Assembly: GCA_021018815.1 (NCBI GenBank) | Contig: JAITYX010000083.1 | Span: 1,550,001-1,614,000 of the forward strand | DNA: 64,000 nt | Reading direction: 5' to 3' | From: Talinum fruticosum | Taxonomy: Eukaryota; Streptophyta; Magnoliopsida; Caryophyllales; Talinaceae | In this document: one piece after another, positions 13,321 through 26,062 of the stretch | Layout: each line of letters starts with the position of its first letter | Position numbering within the stretch: position 1 is the stretch's first letter | Notes under the pieces: model-generated | Told to the model about the DNA's origin: nothing | The model's input: the letters and a program-made list of their open reading frames with translations, nothing else | The model's database searches: none | Program-made: the position numbers and the translations under genes

Positions 13321-13470
13321 ACTTTATAATTTTGATGACATATTAAAAATTAATCGACTAATTTTGGTCTTATTAATTGCCTTTTCTCTCATTTTTTCAT
13401 TAACTTTCTTCATTTTCAATGAAACTTTGGAATAACTTAATTTTTTAATACAAATTTTATGATGAATTTT
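13321..13470 (-). mobile_element. Stowaway-type MITE fragment
   Basis: On the minus strand this matches the interior of the MITE family seen at 38,989, 43,022 and 63,531, including the TTTCATTGAAAATGAAGAAA stretch and the AATTAATAAGACCAAAATT segment. Both ends are missing or degenerate. Confidence 0.55.
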
Positions 13471-13582
13471 GTGTTTTTTTTTTACCATCCCCTCACAGTA
13501 AAAAATAATAAAAACAATAAATATTATAAAATAGAGTAAAAACAACAAATATTATAAAATAGAGAAAAATATGAAGAGTGTA

Positions 13583-13735
13583 GTGATTCTCCATTTCTCT
13601 ACGAAATTGAGAGCGAAGAGCCTCAATCACCTTCTCATCAACCTGACATCATATCCCTTGGTAAGAACACCATCAGAGATACGCTGGCATGGATCCGAAT
13701 ACTGCACTGGCAACTGTGACCAAACCCGGAGTTTG
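13583..13735 (-). pseudogene. Germin-like protein 3' fragment
   Basis: About 150 bp matching the C-terminal part of the GLP family in this window. The minus strand reads QTPGLVTVASAVFGSMP, the segment after the second metal box in GLP-D and GLP-E, then continues in a shifted frame through the region equivalent to LTKxFQVDEKVIEALRSQF. The cupin boxes and first exon are absent. It is the most distant outlier of the cluster and probably a leftover of an old duplication. Confidence 0.75.
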
Positions 13736-14483
13736 GATGGGTATCTGCACACCAAGAAGCAACTGGACAAATGAGATAATCAGACCTAGAGGACCCGAAA
13801 TCAGGAAATATGGAATTTTACCGCATATGGATTGACATATATCCATGTCGCAGAATGTTTGGAAGCTACATGCATGATATAGGAGAGACATACTTCAGAA
13901 GATCAAATGGAAGTTTGAGGATCGGATTTGGATCAAAAGCCAAAGGAAAAATGTCAAACAAGACAGAAGATGGTTAATAGGATTGTCAGATTATAATGCT
14001 TCTGTTATATATTCAAGATGCAAACAAACATTCTAAGACAACCCTTCCTAGAAGGTGGGTCAAAGCTCTTTATTTCACTACTTTCTTTTTTGAAGTGATG
14101 ATAGATTGATATACAGGAATGTTAAGTCAGACAACAAATTTGGCCAGTCAGACATGCTTATCCAGTTTATTTATCCGACCCCATTGAACTTTACTGTGTT
14201 TTATACTCAAGGCAGACTGTTGTGAGCTAAGTTAACAAGCCAAGACTGTGGATCAAAGAAGGAAGAGAATACACTTCATATCTTATCTTAATCTCTTGTA
14301 ATTGTGCTTACTTAAATTATTTTTGTAGCAAAGTCAAATACTTTGTGAGCTGTAGCAAAGAGTCTTGGCGAAGACTGTTTTGTGAGTTGTAACACTTGAG
14401 ATAAGTGTAAGTGGTGGGCCTTGAGAGTTATTGTACTCAAAAGGTCGATCCGAAAGTTACGTGAATAGCTTGTTTGACGATCA
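13736..14483. other. Unassigned sequence, perhaps a decayed LTR
   Basis: No gene. The part from about 14,060 (with TTTTGTGAGTTGTAACACTTG) reads like the transcribed region of an old Copia LTR. It resumes after the Gypsy insertion at 23,281 and runs to about 23,440, so the Gypsy element seems to have landed inside an older repeat. Confidence 0.3.
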
Positions 14484-14488
14484 AAGTA
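14484..14488. repeat. 5-bp target-site duplication AAGTA (left)
   Basis: AAGTA directly precedes the 5' LTR and is repeated immediately after the 3' LTR at 23,281-23,285. Confidence 0.9.
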
Positions 14489-14790
14489 TGTAACAACCCG
14501 ACCCTAAATCACAATTATTTATTTTAAATCACATTATTTATTTTATTAATTACACTATTTATATAATTGAGCGCGTGCACTTCAATTCGATATCTTATAT
14601 TTGAATTATTTTTATCTCGTATGTTATGCAGCTAAGGCGACTAAGTGGCCCTAATAAAAATTTCATGATAAGATTTTTATTCGTGAACATCGTTATTAAG
14701 AACAAGATTTAAAAGTAACAATAAAAGAAATCAAAATAAGTAAATAAATAAATAAATCAAAATAATAAAATTAGATTTTTACTAAAGAAA

Positions 14791-14816
14791 AATCCAGAGA
14801 AAGAATTCTCTGGATT
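14791..14816. other. Hairpin in the 5' LTR
   Basis: Perfect 11-bp stem AATCCAGAGAA / TTCTCTGGATT around a 4-nt loop AGAA, immediately upstream of the GC-rich island. It is conserved in the other LTR. It could mark an RNA structure such as a packaging or 3'-end signal, which is inference only. Confidence 0.8.
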
Positions 14817-15934
14817 GTACAAGTAAGCTTAAAAACGCAGCTTCGTGCCTCTTGCTCCCGTGCTCCTTCGTTCCGCCTTTCCCCGCTCCCCGGTTCCCTC
14901 TTTCACCTCCTCTCGTCTCTTGCTCTGCTGCTGCTGCCGCTGCCTTCTACTCGGCCACCGGCCGCCACCCACGCCGGCCGAAGCCGGCGTTAGGCGCTGT
15001 CCGGCAAGCGCCGGCTCGCCCTCCCGCACGGTGGCTCTCGCTCTCTCCTCTCCCTCGCGTGCTCGTTTCTGTTTCCCTCTTCGCCTCCATCTCGCTACTC
15101 GGGCCTCGACCACCAACGCCAGAGCCAGCAGCTGGCGCGGCGTCGCCGCCCGTGTCTCTCTTTTGCTCGCCTCGTCTCTCGGTCGTGCTCTCGCCCTCGG
15201 CCTATTTCCGCGTGGCCCTGTCCCGGCTTCCAGCGGCCACTCGGCGGCCAACCGCCGCAGCCCCGACGCCGAGGCTCGTCGTCGGCCACTCCCAGCGAGT
15301 CGCCATAGCACGACGCACACTCAATCCCCTCCTTCCTCCGTGAATTCGAAGGTAAAACCTCAAGCCCTAAATTATTACAGTTTGTCATTTACTCGGTTGT
15401 TGTAGTCGTGAAATTGAATTATCGGATTTATAGACATGTTTGTGTAGTGAACTTAAAGATTAATTTGGGGAAAATTCAAATTAGCGTGGAGGATATAGGT
15501 TTGGCGTTGTGGTGAATTGGTTGCACGAATGTGAACAAATGTGATTCTTTTTGGGAAATTAGGAATTAACGAATGGGATTGAGGAGGCTTTATTAGCAAA
15601 AGGAACAATTGGGTGGAACTATTACATTTTGGAAATGATTATATTGAGCAATGAAGGAGAATGTGTGCGTAGAAGTTGAAATTCGGTAATGTACAAGTGT
15701 ACCGGTATGGAAAATAATTGAGCATTAGGTTTGCCTAATCGCGGTTGTAAATGTGAATGTTATTGTGAGAACAAGGCTCATGACCTTAAGTTGGTATATG
15801 AATGAAATTTTGAGCAATTTGGGTAATTATAAGGCCTACATATGGAAAGGCATCGGTAGATTGAATAATCGCTTAGTCGTGGGCCTAAATTCGATAAGTG
15901 AGGAATAAATTAGGAATAAGTGTTTGTTAGGTAC

Positions 15935-15937
<3 letters not shown>

Positions 15938-16025
<88 letters not shown>
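15938..16025. repeat. (TA)n microsatellite in the 5' LTR
   Basis: About 44 TA units, matched by an equally long tract at the same position in the 3' LTR. Confidence 0.97.
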
Positions 16026-16027
<2 letters not shown>

Positions 16028-17208
16028 ATTTTTCAATTCAAAGCCGCTAATAAACGGAATTACACCAAAATCATCGAGTATCTAAATAGCCTAATCAACT
16101 TCTTTAATTAATATAAATTATATTCAATAAACGCAAGTAAAGCTAAGTAATACAAACATAAGTTTAATCGATTTTCATACGAACATAAGAAATGAAATAC
16201 ATTGTTAAAGCTTATACAAATTCAAGCATTAAAAATTCAAGAAAACATTATTAACCATAGAAATCCATTTTAAACGTAACGGAGGCCACTTCGTTGCCGA
16301 ACAGTTGCTGACTCAAATTTCTATAAAAGGGGAGAAACAAATACTCTCAATTCAGTGTACGTGCATTGCCTGTGCCCTTCGAAAATTCACATGTTTCATC
16401 AAATCTCAACATTTCTCATATATGCAATTAATAATGAATCATTTACAAGGCAAGTTTTGTCACCTAATTAAGTGGTCCCCGCCCAATTATCAATTACCAA
16501 GGGCTAAGGCCCGCCAATTATACTGCGCGCGGCGTCAACTCGGGTTATCGATCGGCCCGGGGTGACACTGTTCAACGATCGTATCAATTACCAAGGGGCT
16601 CCACTTCCGGATAATAACCTAGCAAGCATGTTTTACTCATATTCTCTCCCCGATTTCAAACTAAAATGAATTGAAATGCGCGCGCTCAATCAATGTGTTT
16701 CAAAATTATTTGACTGTACAGGAATGTTCGTATCGAGTTTCGACTCACTTTTCCAAATATTTTATTGTTTTTGTTTTAGGAAGAAGCATCGGCGATCAAT
16801 CAACAATTTATTAAGTCCGACGCAGGCAAACCCTAGCCGACCTCGTGGCATTCGCAAACCTGAAGGTACATAGACGCTCACAGTGATTTTACCTTCAACC
16901 AGGGTTAGGTATGGCCTTGGGAATCGTTGTACAATATCTTGTGGATTAGACAAAAGTCTAGGTTGTATAAATGTTGCATTGCTAAACCAAGTAACCTATG
17001 TTTTGAGATGACCTAGCTGCTTGGGTAATAAGTAGTTGCTTATAACAGTGGATGCATAAATTGAGTTTCAATTAAATTTCATATATTTAGCCTTGTCCTA
17101 TTTTTAGGACGGCGGTAACGTCTTCGATCGTTACCTTCCGCTGCGACCTTACGTAATAGTCCCTAATGAAGGGATTATTAAGTAATGATGATTGGGGCGT
17201 TACGTAAG

Positions 17209-17226
17209 TGGTATCGGAGCGAGGTT
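17209..17226 (+). other. Primer-binding site (initiator tRNA-Met type)
   Basis: TGGTATCGGAGCGAGGTT, four bases after the 5' LTR end. It matches the complement of the plant initiator tRNA-Met 3' end (TGGTATCAGAGC...) with two differences. Confidence 0.85.
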
Positions 17227-20200
17227 TAGAAATCACTCGTGAGCAATAGGATTTTAAGGTGTCATGATTTGACCTTTGGAAAATTATGTGACTATTATTC
17301 CCTCAAGTTGTCATCTCGGGATTGTGGATGTGGTGTAACTAATATTGAATTGAGGTATATACTTTTGGGTGATGCTAAGTATAAACAATGTACGTAATGA
17401 CTTAAGTTGTCGACATGCATTTCATATGCTTTTAAGTTTTGTAACTTGTAATTAAGTTCATGAATTTTGCTTCAAATGTATTATGAGCCATTTGGGTGGT
17501 TTTAAGCTTTAATGTATATTGGTTGTACTCCGGCGTGTGGCCGTTGAGTTGTGTACTCCGAGCGTGTGGCTCGTTGAGTGATATTGTGGTTTTATGCAGG
17601 GTTTTAAAGCTTTAAATTTATGGGATATGCCATATTACAAACGAAACTCTGCTGAAATTTTTAGAAAATACCAAACTCTCTTAGGAAATTCCCTATATTA
17701 CCTTTAAGTCTGGAATTAGAAAGCAAACCCGACATCCGAATAAGCCTTGGGAGTCCCTTTGATCGAGGATTCCTCAATCGATAAGAATCCCGAGAGAGTG
17801 ATAATCTAATGTGCAATTGGGTATTACCGATCATATAAGCACAATGAAAGCGTGAGTTACCTAAATATGTTTTATATTAGAAGTTGGGAGCAACTTAACT
17901 CATCGGAGAAGGAAAAAGATATTTGCACATGAGGAAAAAGAGGTATAGAGATATATTATAGCAATGGACACATGGTGAAGCGTAATGAGAAAAAAAAAAA
18001 ATGAGGTTGTGAGTTCATTTGGGGCAAATCTCTGGATGAGGTTAGAGCTAAAAACTTACCCCATCGCAATTCGTGTACGAAAAGAATAAGGGCTCATGGA
18101 GTTAGCTATGGACTACAACATGATGATAGTGGAGTACGCTAATAAACATATGGAGTTATCTAGGTGCGACTCAAACCTAGCCGTTATTGATAAAGCGAAG
18201 ATGTTAAAGGCCTAAGGAAGGCTTGACCTATTATATTCGACATTAACTCGATAGTGATCTATCGAAGACTGCCAAGGATTGTACGAGAGAATAGTAAGCG
18301 TAGAGGTTAAACGAGCAAAGAGTGGACTAAGAGCTTTAAATTCCGGAGACTCAAAGGGAGCCGAATAACATAAGTGAAAGTATAGTTCAAAAGAAACATG
18401 TTACTAGTTTCAAGCAAGGGCCATTCATTGATTATTTTTGAACCTTGGGAGAACATGTTGCCAAATTGCAAGGAGGTGAACTATGGCTAGAGGAAGAGAC
18501 ATTTTAGGCATGTTGTTCCAAAGAAGAGATTAAGGTCGATCCTTATAAAGTAAACGCAGTAACGGAATGATCCGGACCAACTAATGTCACGTAGAGGAGG
18601 AATGCTCTTGGGTTAGTAAATTACTACAAAAGGGTCCGTCGAGAATAGGTATCCGCTACTTCGAATTAACGATTTGGTGATCAGATATAAGGAGTTAGTA
18701 TATTTTATCAACTTTGAATTAACCAGAAAGATATTCCCAAAACCGCCTATAGAATTAAATAGGGACCCTACGAATTTACTGGGATGCCTAGAGGATTTAA
18801 CAAGGTATCCGTTGCATTCATGCATCTCATGAATAGGATTTTGAGGACTTATCTAGGTAAATGTGTGGTGGTGGTTTTTGACGATATTCTTATATACTCT
18901 AAACACAAGAGAGATTATGACGAGCAGTTGTGAATAGTGGCAAATGCGTAGGAATACGGAGACAATACACGAGTTAAATGTAATAATGACAATTTATCTT
19001 GTGGCTATATGAAACCTCCACACTATAAGTATGGAGTCGGTCTCGCAGGGACAAATGAATGGGTCCCTAGCTGCGATAGAGGTATAATATATATATAACC
19101 CTGAAGGGTATTCAGTTAGGCCAAAACGGTGATGTCGGGATGGAAAGGATTAAGAAAGATATAAAAAGAAAAATCTCATGGTTTCAAGGATTACGCGAGG
19201 ATGGAACCTTAAGGTTTCAAAATCGATTTTGTGTATTGAAGAGAGAGGAATTGAAAAGATAACTCTTGAGGGAGCACATAATACACGATATTTGGTACAT
19301 CTAGAAGGAACAAGTCGTATAAAGACTTGAAACAATGTTTTGGGGAAGTAATGTGAAGATAAGTGTTTCAATTGTCAAATAGCTAAAACCGAACGTTGGA
19401 AGGGCCTAATATGACAAGAGATATCAATGTTTTATTGGTGAATTGAAACCTTTGGAGATTCCTATATGGGGATGAGATTCAATTTCAATGAACGTTGCCA
19501 TAAGATTACCTATTATTGCTTCAACAAAAAAATGTTTGAGCGATTGTTGATTAATTTATGAAATCTGTGGATTTTGTACCAACACATGACATATAGAATG
19601 CAGAGATACCGAGACACCTATACACTAAAAAAGTCGTTAGGTTACATGAGAATACCTCGTAACATTATACCTGATAGTGATAACGAGCTTCAAATACGTT
19701 TCGGTAAGCTCTATAGCGACCCATTCGCAACCAAACTCGGTGTTAATAGTTCATACCATCCAGGAACAGTGAGGCACACTCGAAAGAGTTAATTAAATAT
19801 GAGAAGATATACCGAGAGCTTGGATGTACGGTTTTTCAATAAAGCAGGAAACCGATTTATCTTTGATGAATTTATCTTATAATACCATTATCGAGTCATC
19901 GATAAAATCGCTCCGTTTGAGGCATTGTATTGGAGGAAATACGGAACCTCGTTATGTTAAAGTGAGTTGAGCAACGCCTTGACTATGGGTCTAAGTGGGC
20001 CTAAGGAACAACCGAAAAGATTAGCAAGATTTAAGACCACATCAAGAAGATTTAAAGCGACAATGAGCTATAAGGATAAAAGCGTTTTTGAAGTGTCTTC
20101 ACCGAAGGGAGGTCAAGGATCCAAAGTTAAGGAAAAGTCAAGTCCTAAGTATATTGGGCTACATGAGGCTATAAAGAGGTGCAATCCAATAGCTTATATA

Positions 20201-20550
20201 CATATATATGTATAGTTATTTCATCTCGAACCCAAATATGAAAATAGCATTTTCCATATCTAGCAGCTCAAGCGGCATATACCAATTCCAAACCATGATA
20301 TTGTGGCGAGCTACTACAAATTATTGAAAATTTATGAAAAGTTTCAGTGCAAATATTGGGATTACAAGGTCAAGAAATTCTGCAATAAAAGCATTTCCTT
20401 GGGAGGAAAGTACTGTGAACTAACCATACATCCTCGTGAAGCCATATGGGAAAACTAAGGAAAACCCGAGAAACTAGTACCCCCACTTATTTTAAGTTAA
20501 GTTTTCAAGCCTCATTACAGAAGGCTCAAGTTTCGAGGACGAAACTTATT

Positions 20551-20563
20551 TTAAGGGGGAAGA
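20551..20563 (+). other. Polypurine tract before the 3' LTR
   Basis: TTAAGGGGGAAGA lies directly upstream of the 3' LTR, the expected place and composition for the second-strand primer. Confidence 0.85.
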
Positions 20564-20564
20564 T

Positions 20565-22009
20565 CGTAACAACCCGACCCTAAATCACAATTATTTATTT
20601 TAAATCACATTATTTATTTTATTAATTACACTATTTATATAATTGAGCGCGTGCACTTCAATTCGATATCTTATATTTGAATTATTTTTATCCGTATGTT
20701 ATGCAGCTAAGGCGACGAAGTGGCCCTAATAAAAATTTCATGATAAGATTTTTATTCGTGAACATCGTTATTAAGAACAAGATTTAAAAGTAACAATAAA
20801 AGAAATCAAAATAAGTAAATAAATAAATAAATCAAAATAATAAAATTAGATTTTTACTAAAGAAAAATCCAGAGAAAGAATTCTCTGGATTGTACAAGAA
20901 GCTTAAAAACGCAGCTCGAGCCTCTTGCTCCCGTGCTCCTTCGTTCCGCCTTTCCCCGCTCCCCGGTTCCCTCTTTCACCTCCTCTCGTCTCTTGCTCTG
21001 CTGCTGCTGCCGCCGCCTTCTACTTCGGCCACCGGCCGCCACCCACGCCGGCCGAAGCCGGCGTTAGGCGCTGTCCGGCAAGCGCCGGCTCGCCCTCCCG
21101 CACGGTGGCTCTCGCTCTCTCCTCTCCCTCGCGTGCTCTGTTTCGTTTCCCTCTTCGCCTCCATCTCGCTACTCGGGCCTCGACCACCAACGCCAGGCCA
21201 GCAGCCGGCGCGGCGTCGCCGCCGGTGTCTCTCTTTTGCTCGCCTCTGTCTCTCGGCCGTGCTCTCGCCTCGGCCTATTTCCGCGTGGCCCTGTCCCGGC
21301 TTCCAGCGGCCACTCGGCGGCCAACCGCCGCAGCCCCGACGCCGAGGCTCGCCGTCGGCCACTCCCAGCCAGTCGCCATAGCACGTACGCACACTCAATC
21401 CCCTCCTTCCTCCGTGAATTCGAAGGTAAAACCTCAAGCCCTAAATTATTACAGCTTTGTCATTTACTCGCTTGTTGTAGTCGTGAAATTGAATTATCGG
21501 ATTTATAGACATGTTTGTGTAGTGAACTTAAAGATTAATTTGGGGAAAATTCAAATTAGCGTGGAGGATATAGGTTTGGCGTTGTGGTGAATTGGTTGCA
21601 CGAATGTGAACAAATGTGATTCTTTTTGGGAAATTAGGAATTAACGAATGGGATTGAGGAGGCTTTATTAGCAAAAGGAACAATTGGGTGGAACTATTAC
21701 ATTTTGGAAATGATTATATTGAGCAATGAAGGAGAATGTGTGCGTAGAAGTTGAAATTCGGTAATGTACAAGTGTACCGGTATGGAAAATAATTGAGCAT
21801 TAGGTTTGCCTAATCGCGGTTGTAAATGTGAATGTTATTGTGAGAACAAGGCTCATGACCTTAAGTTGGTATATGAATGAAATTTTGAGCAATTTGGGTA
21901 ATTATAAGGCCTACATATGGAAAGGCATCGGTAGATTGAATAATCGCTTAGCTGTGGGCCTAAATTCGATAAGTGAGGAATAAATTAGGAATAAGTGTTT
22001 GTTAGGTAC

Positions 22010-22102
<93 letters not shown>

Positions 22103-23280
22103 ATTTTTCAATTCAAAGCCGCTAATAAACGGAATTACACCAAAATCATCGAGTATCTAAATAGCCTAATCAACTTCTTTAATTAATATAAATTATATTC
22201 AATAAACGCAAGTAAAGCTAAGTAATACAAACATAAGTTTAATCGATTTTCATACGAACATAAGAAATGAAATACATTGTTAAAGCTTATACAAATTCAA
22301 GCATTAAAAATTCAAGAAAACATTATTAACCATAGAAATCCATTTTAAACGTAACGGAGGCCACTTCCGTTGCCGAACAGTCGCTGACTCAAATTTCTAT
22401 AAAAGGGGAGAAACAAATACTCTCAATTCGTGTACGTGCATTGCCTCGTGCCCTTCGAAAATTCACATGTTTCATCAAATCTCAACATTTCTCATATATG
22501 CAATTAATAATGAATCATTTACAAGGCAAGTTTTGTCACCTAATTAAGTGGTCCCCGCCCAATTATCAATTACCAAGGGCTAAGGCCCGCCAATTATACC
22601 GCGCGGCGTCAACTCGGGTTATCGATCGGCCCGGGGTGACACCTGCTCAACGATCGTATCAATTACCAAGGGGCTCCACTTCCGGATAATAACCGGCAAG
22701 CATGTTTTACTCATATTCTCTCCCCGATTTCAAACTAAAATGAATTGAAATGCGCGCGCTCAATCAATGTGTTTCAAAATTATTTGATCGTACAGGAATG
22801 TTCGTACTGAGTTTCGACTCACTTTTCCAAATATTTTATTGTTTTTGTTTTAGGAAGAAGCACCGGCGATCAATCAACAATTTATTAAGTCCGACGCGAG
22901 CAAACCCTAGCCAGCCTCGTGGCATTCGCAAACCTGAAGGTACATAGACGCTCACAAGTGATTTTACCTTCAACCAGGGTTAGGTATGGCCTTGGGAATC
23001 GTTGTACAATATCTTGTGGATTAGACAAAAGTCTAGGTTGTATAAATGTTGCATTGCTAAACCAAGTAACCTATGTTTTGAGATGACCTAGTCTGCTTGG
23101 GTAATAAGTAGTTGCTTATAACAATGGATGCATAAATTGAGTTTCAATTAAATTTCATATATTTAGCCTTGTCCTATTTTTAGGACGGCGGTAACGTCTT
23201 CGATCGTTACCTTCCGCTGCGACCTTACGTAATAGTCCCTAATGAAGGGATTATTAAGTAATGATGATTGGGGCGTTACA
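20565..23280 (+). mobile_element. 3' LTR of the Gypsy-type retrotransposon
   Basis: Same length (2,716 bp) as the 5' LTR and nearly identical along the stretches I compared, with scattered small differences, many at CG-containing spots. It ends TTACA, followed by the AAGTA duplication. The inner ends (CG at the 5' LTR end and at this LTR's start) differ from the outer TG/CA. The hairpin recurs at 20,866-20,891 and the (TA)n tract at 22,013-22,100. Confidence 0.92.
22013..22100. repeat. (TA)n microsatellite in the 3' LTR
   Basis: Counterpart of the tract at 15,938 in the 5' LTR. Confidence 0.97.
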
Positions 23281-23285
23281 AAGTA

Positions 23286-26062
23286 ATAAGAAAAGTAGAA
23301 GATAATCCTAAGGGAGGAAACCTTAGGAGGTCAATAACCCAAATATTTGGATCCGGGCCAAGATCGTGAACAAACAAACTTGCATTGTCCCATTTACTTT
23401 TCTGTTTGTTTGTTTTTATATATTCGACTTCTCGACTTTCGATCAGCCATACACCTCAAAATTTTATCACCTATATTTTTTTTGAAGGATTAGTCCATTA
23501 TTTCAAAAATTGTAAAATTAAAATTTTAAAAAATTCTTAATAAAAATAATATTTATTGTATATAATTAATCTAATTATTGTAAAAAATAATATAATATAT
23601 CTATTAGTTTCAGTATTGAAACTTAAATAAATTAAATAATAATAATTATAATATAATTTGCTTAAATTTTCTTTAACCATTCATTTATTTTTATTTTATT
23701 GTATATATTCGATTATAAGAATATGAATGTTTATTAAGTTAGCAATTAGTAGAGGAAATTATATTGATTATATTTAAGATTTTTTTATTATGATAAAGAA
23801 TTTTGGTCCAAGTTATTATTATTTTTTTATCAGTATATGTAATCTATCTCATGTTTATGAAATATATATAGTCAAAACTTTATTTTTGTATTATAAAAGG
23901 ATAAAAATTTTGAGATATGGGATAAATGGTTTACAGTAACACCATATGCTATTGTTTTTTTTTTAATCAAAATATTTCCGTTACAAGAAGCAGTCAACTA
24001 CTACTCAATTGAGTGATTAGTTTTGAATGGTGCTCTTTATCTCTATGATGAAGAATTATTTTCTTTCATTAACTAACTCAAAATTTACATTATTCCTCCT
24101 AATAATTACCTTTAGATTATAAAACATCCATATGTATTCTAAGATTAATATTTATTATTTTATAAAAAATATATATTTGATATTTATAATAGTATATCAA
24201 CTACTCAAATAATATCACATACCCGTGCGAAGTACGGAATTCACACTAGTTTATCCTTGTATTAATTAACGACTTCCTCTTCTTTTTATTGACTTTCTTC
24301 ATTTTCAATTATAACCTTAGAACGATTAGATTTTTTAATATAAATATATATTTTTTTCCAAAGTCTAAAAACGACAATTATTACGAAACAGATAGAGTAG
24401 CTAACGGTAACAAGTAACTTCAATTACCACCCTTTGTCACAATAATATTTATAGCCACCAGCGGCATAATTTTCAAGGAAAATGTTGTTTCCCCTGGGAG
24501 AAAAGTCCAGAGTCTCAATAAGAGAAATCAAATGAAAGAAGCTAAGTTTCCAACTTTCATCTTCAATGCAATAATATTCCTTCTTACTATTCTCAGGATT
24601 ACGTAAGTTACCACTCAACGGTATCCCTTTGTAATTCTCCTTCAATTTTATAATTTTTATGGACGTCCATTTCAATAATTTTATAAATTTTGACAATTTT
24701 CAACGGTTTTCGATAAACTTGGATAAGTCCCTAATGCAAGAATAGTCACATTAGTTCAATAATGTTTCGCAGATTATATCTTTCTAATTAAAATTCCTCC
24801 TAAGGGGCGAGAAATTAAGTAATCAACGTCAATTTGAAACACGCACGTTATCCTATACATATTGGCCGCCCAATAGCAACGTTCAATGCTGGTTGTCTAT
24901 CCTTATGATGTCCTTTCATTCTTTTACCAAGTTGAAGAAATTAAGGACCACAATTTGGCATCTCACCTTTCAACCTATGAAATTCTACGTAGCAAACACT
25001 TCACACTTCTATTTTCTCCATTAGGGTTTGAATCTCGGAAGAGACAATTTCCTTACAAATTGTGACAAATGAGTATTTAAAAGCCCAACTAAAATTATCC
25101 GTAAGATAGGAGTACTGTTAAGTAGTTCGCATTTATCCTTGTAAAAGATAAAAAGAAAAAAAGCTATTATGTCATCGTCATACAACATACATTTGAGTAA
25201 AAACCTTTTTGTGTGTGTTTTCCCATGTTCCATAGTGATTGTCATCACTTTTTGAGGATAATTAAATTAAATTCTTGATTCAATTTCTCCTTTTGTTATA
25301 ATATAATTGCATTTACTATAGAATACTTATGTAAAAAAATTTCGTAGACCTATATTTTTTTTTTTGCGTACTCGCATATTTCAAATACTTAAAATCCAGT
25401 CTAAAATATTATGTATATGTTTATGGGTATAACGTTTTTGGTCTAGGTTGGCTACCTAAATAAAGTTCATCAAATGAATAATGTTTTCAGTAAAGTCTTT
25501 GATATAGTACACTAAATCTCAAGTTCAATCCCCTCCCAGTATATCTTATTATATTATATTATATAATTTGATTTATTTCACCAAAAAAATGAAATTATAA
25601 TTAGTATATTTTATATTATTAGCGCTTTCCACTAGCTAGATGGGGAACAAACAACATATACACTTTTCAAGTATATTATTTTCTTCCAAAAGGAGAAATT
25701 AAATCAAATAAAGTTTGATTTTTCTCCTTACGTAATTAATATTTTTATTTCGCATGTGCATGAATGTGTATGTGTTCCTCAAGAGTATTCATTTTCAATG
25801 AATATAAAGACATAGGTATTATTTTATCAGATTTGAAACAATGACCTTGATTGCTTAATTTATTACATTACAAATCCAAAAGTAAAACATATATTAAAAC
25901 TTACAATAATTACCGAACATATACAACAAATCGTCCCTTTATTCAAATTTAATTTAAATACTTATAAACGCTTTAACAACTTAGGGAAATTATAGTATCA
26001 CTGAATAACCAAAATAATAATGCAAGCATTTGCATGTGTCATGATGTATGATGAACCTTCAC
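23286..26062. other. AT-rich DNA downstream of GLP-A
   Basis: No gene seen. About 24,249-24,400 resembles an inverted fragment of the Stowaway MITE family. About 24,866-25,790 is related to 34,140-34,880, the equivalent 3' flank of GLP-C, and so belongs to the duplicated GLP unit. Confidence 0.55.

Larger units (their letters stand above)
14489..17204 (+). mobile_element. 5' LTR of a Gypsy-type retrotransposon
   Basis: A 2,716-bp direct repeat of the segment at 20,565-23,280, starting TGTAACAACCCGACCC. It holds a GC-rich island (about 14,840-15,350), a (TA)n tract (15,938-16,025) and a strong hairpin at 14,791-14,816. The TGTAACAACCCGACCC start resembles LTRs of Del/Tekay-type chromoviruses as I know them. 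The arginine/serine-rich frames in the GC island are present in both LTRs and several frames and are not proposed as genes. Confidence 0.9.
17205..20564 (+). pseudogene. Decayed and scrambled Gypsy gag-pol interior
   Basis: About 3.4 kb, shorter than the 4-5 kb usual for a Gypsy interior. No long frame survives. Recognisable pieces: the RT thumb motif (VDPYKVNAV then LGLVNYYKRV) with in-frame stops at 18,535-18,642; RT fingers RYPLLRINDL at about 18,643-18,675; RT palm GMPRGF through CVVVVFDDILIYS at 18,781-18,900, stopping at 18,931; and integrase-like pieces (SSYHPGTVRHTRKS) at about 19,420-19,795. The thumb piece precedes the fingers and palm, the reverse of the normal order, so the interior is rearranged as well as mutated. 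The element cannot encode its own mobilisation. Confidence 0.8.

Noticed and set aside
14829..15405. Long overlapping frames on both strands in a GC-rich island (also 20,857-21,590)
   Set aside because: Present in both LTRs, open in several frames at once because of GC content, low-complexity (Arg/Ser/Pro/Ala) and without any domain. Treated as LTR sequence.
15836..16111. Ile-Tyr repeat frames over (TA)n tracts (here and at 21,911, 27,143, 34,954)
   Set aside because: Simple-sequence translation of microsatellites.
25455..25545. Possible tRNA-derived SINE motifs (also 34,505, 39,794, 45,830, 52,559)
   Set aside because: Loose A-box and B-box matches only; no poly-A tail or target duplication could be shown.
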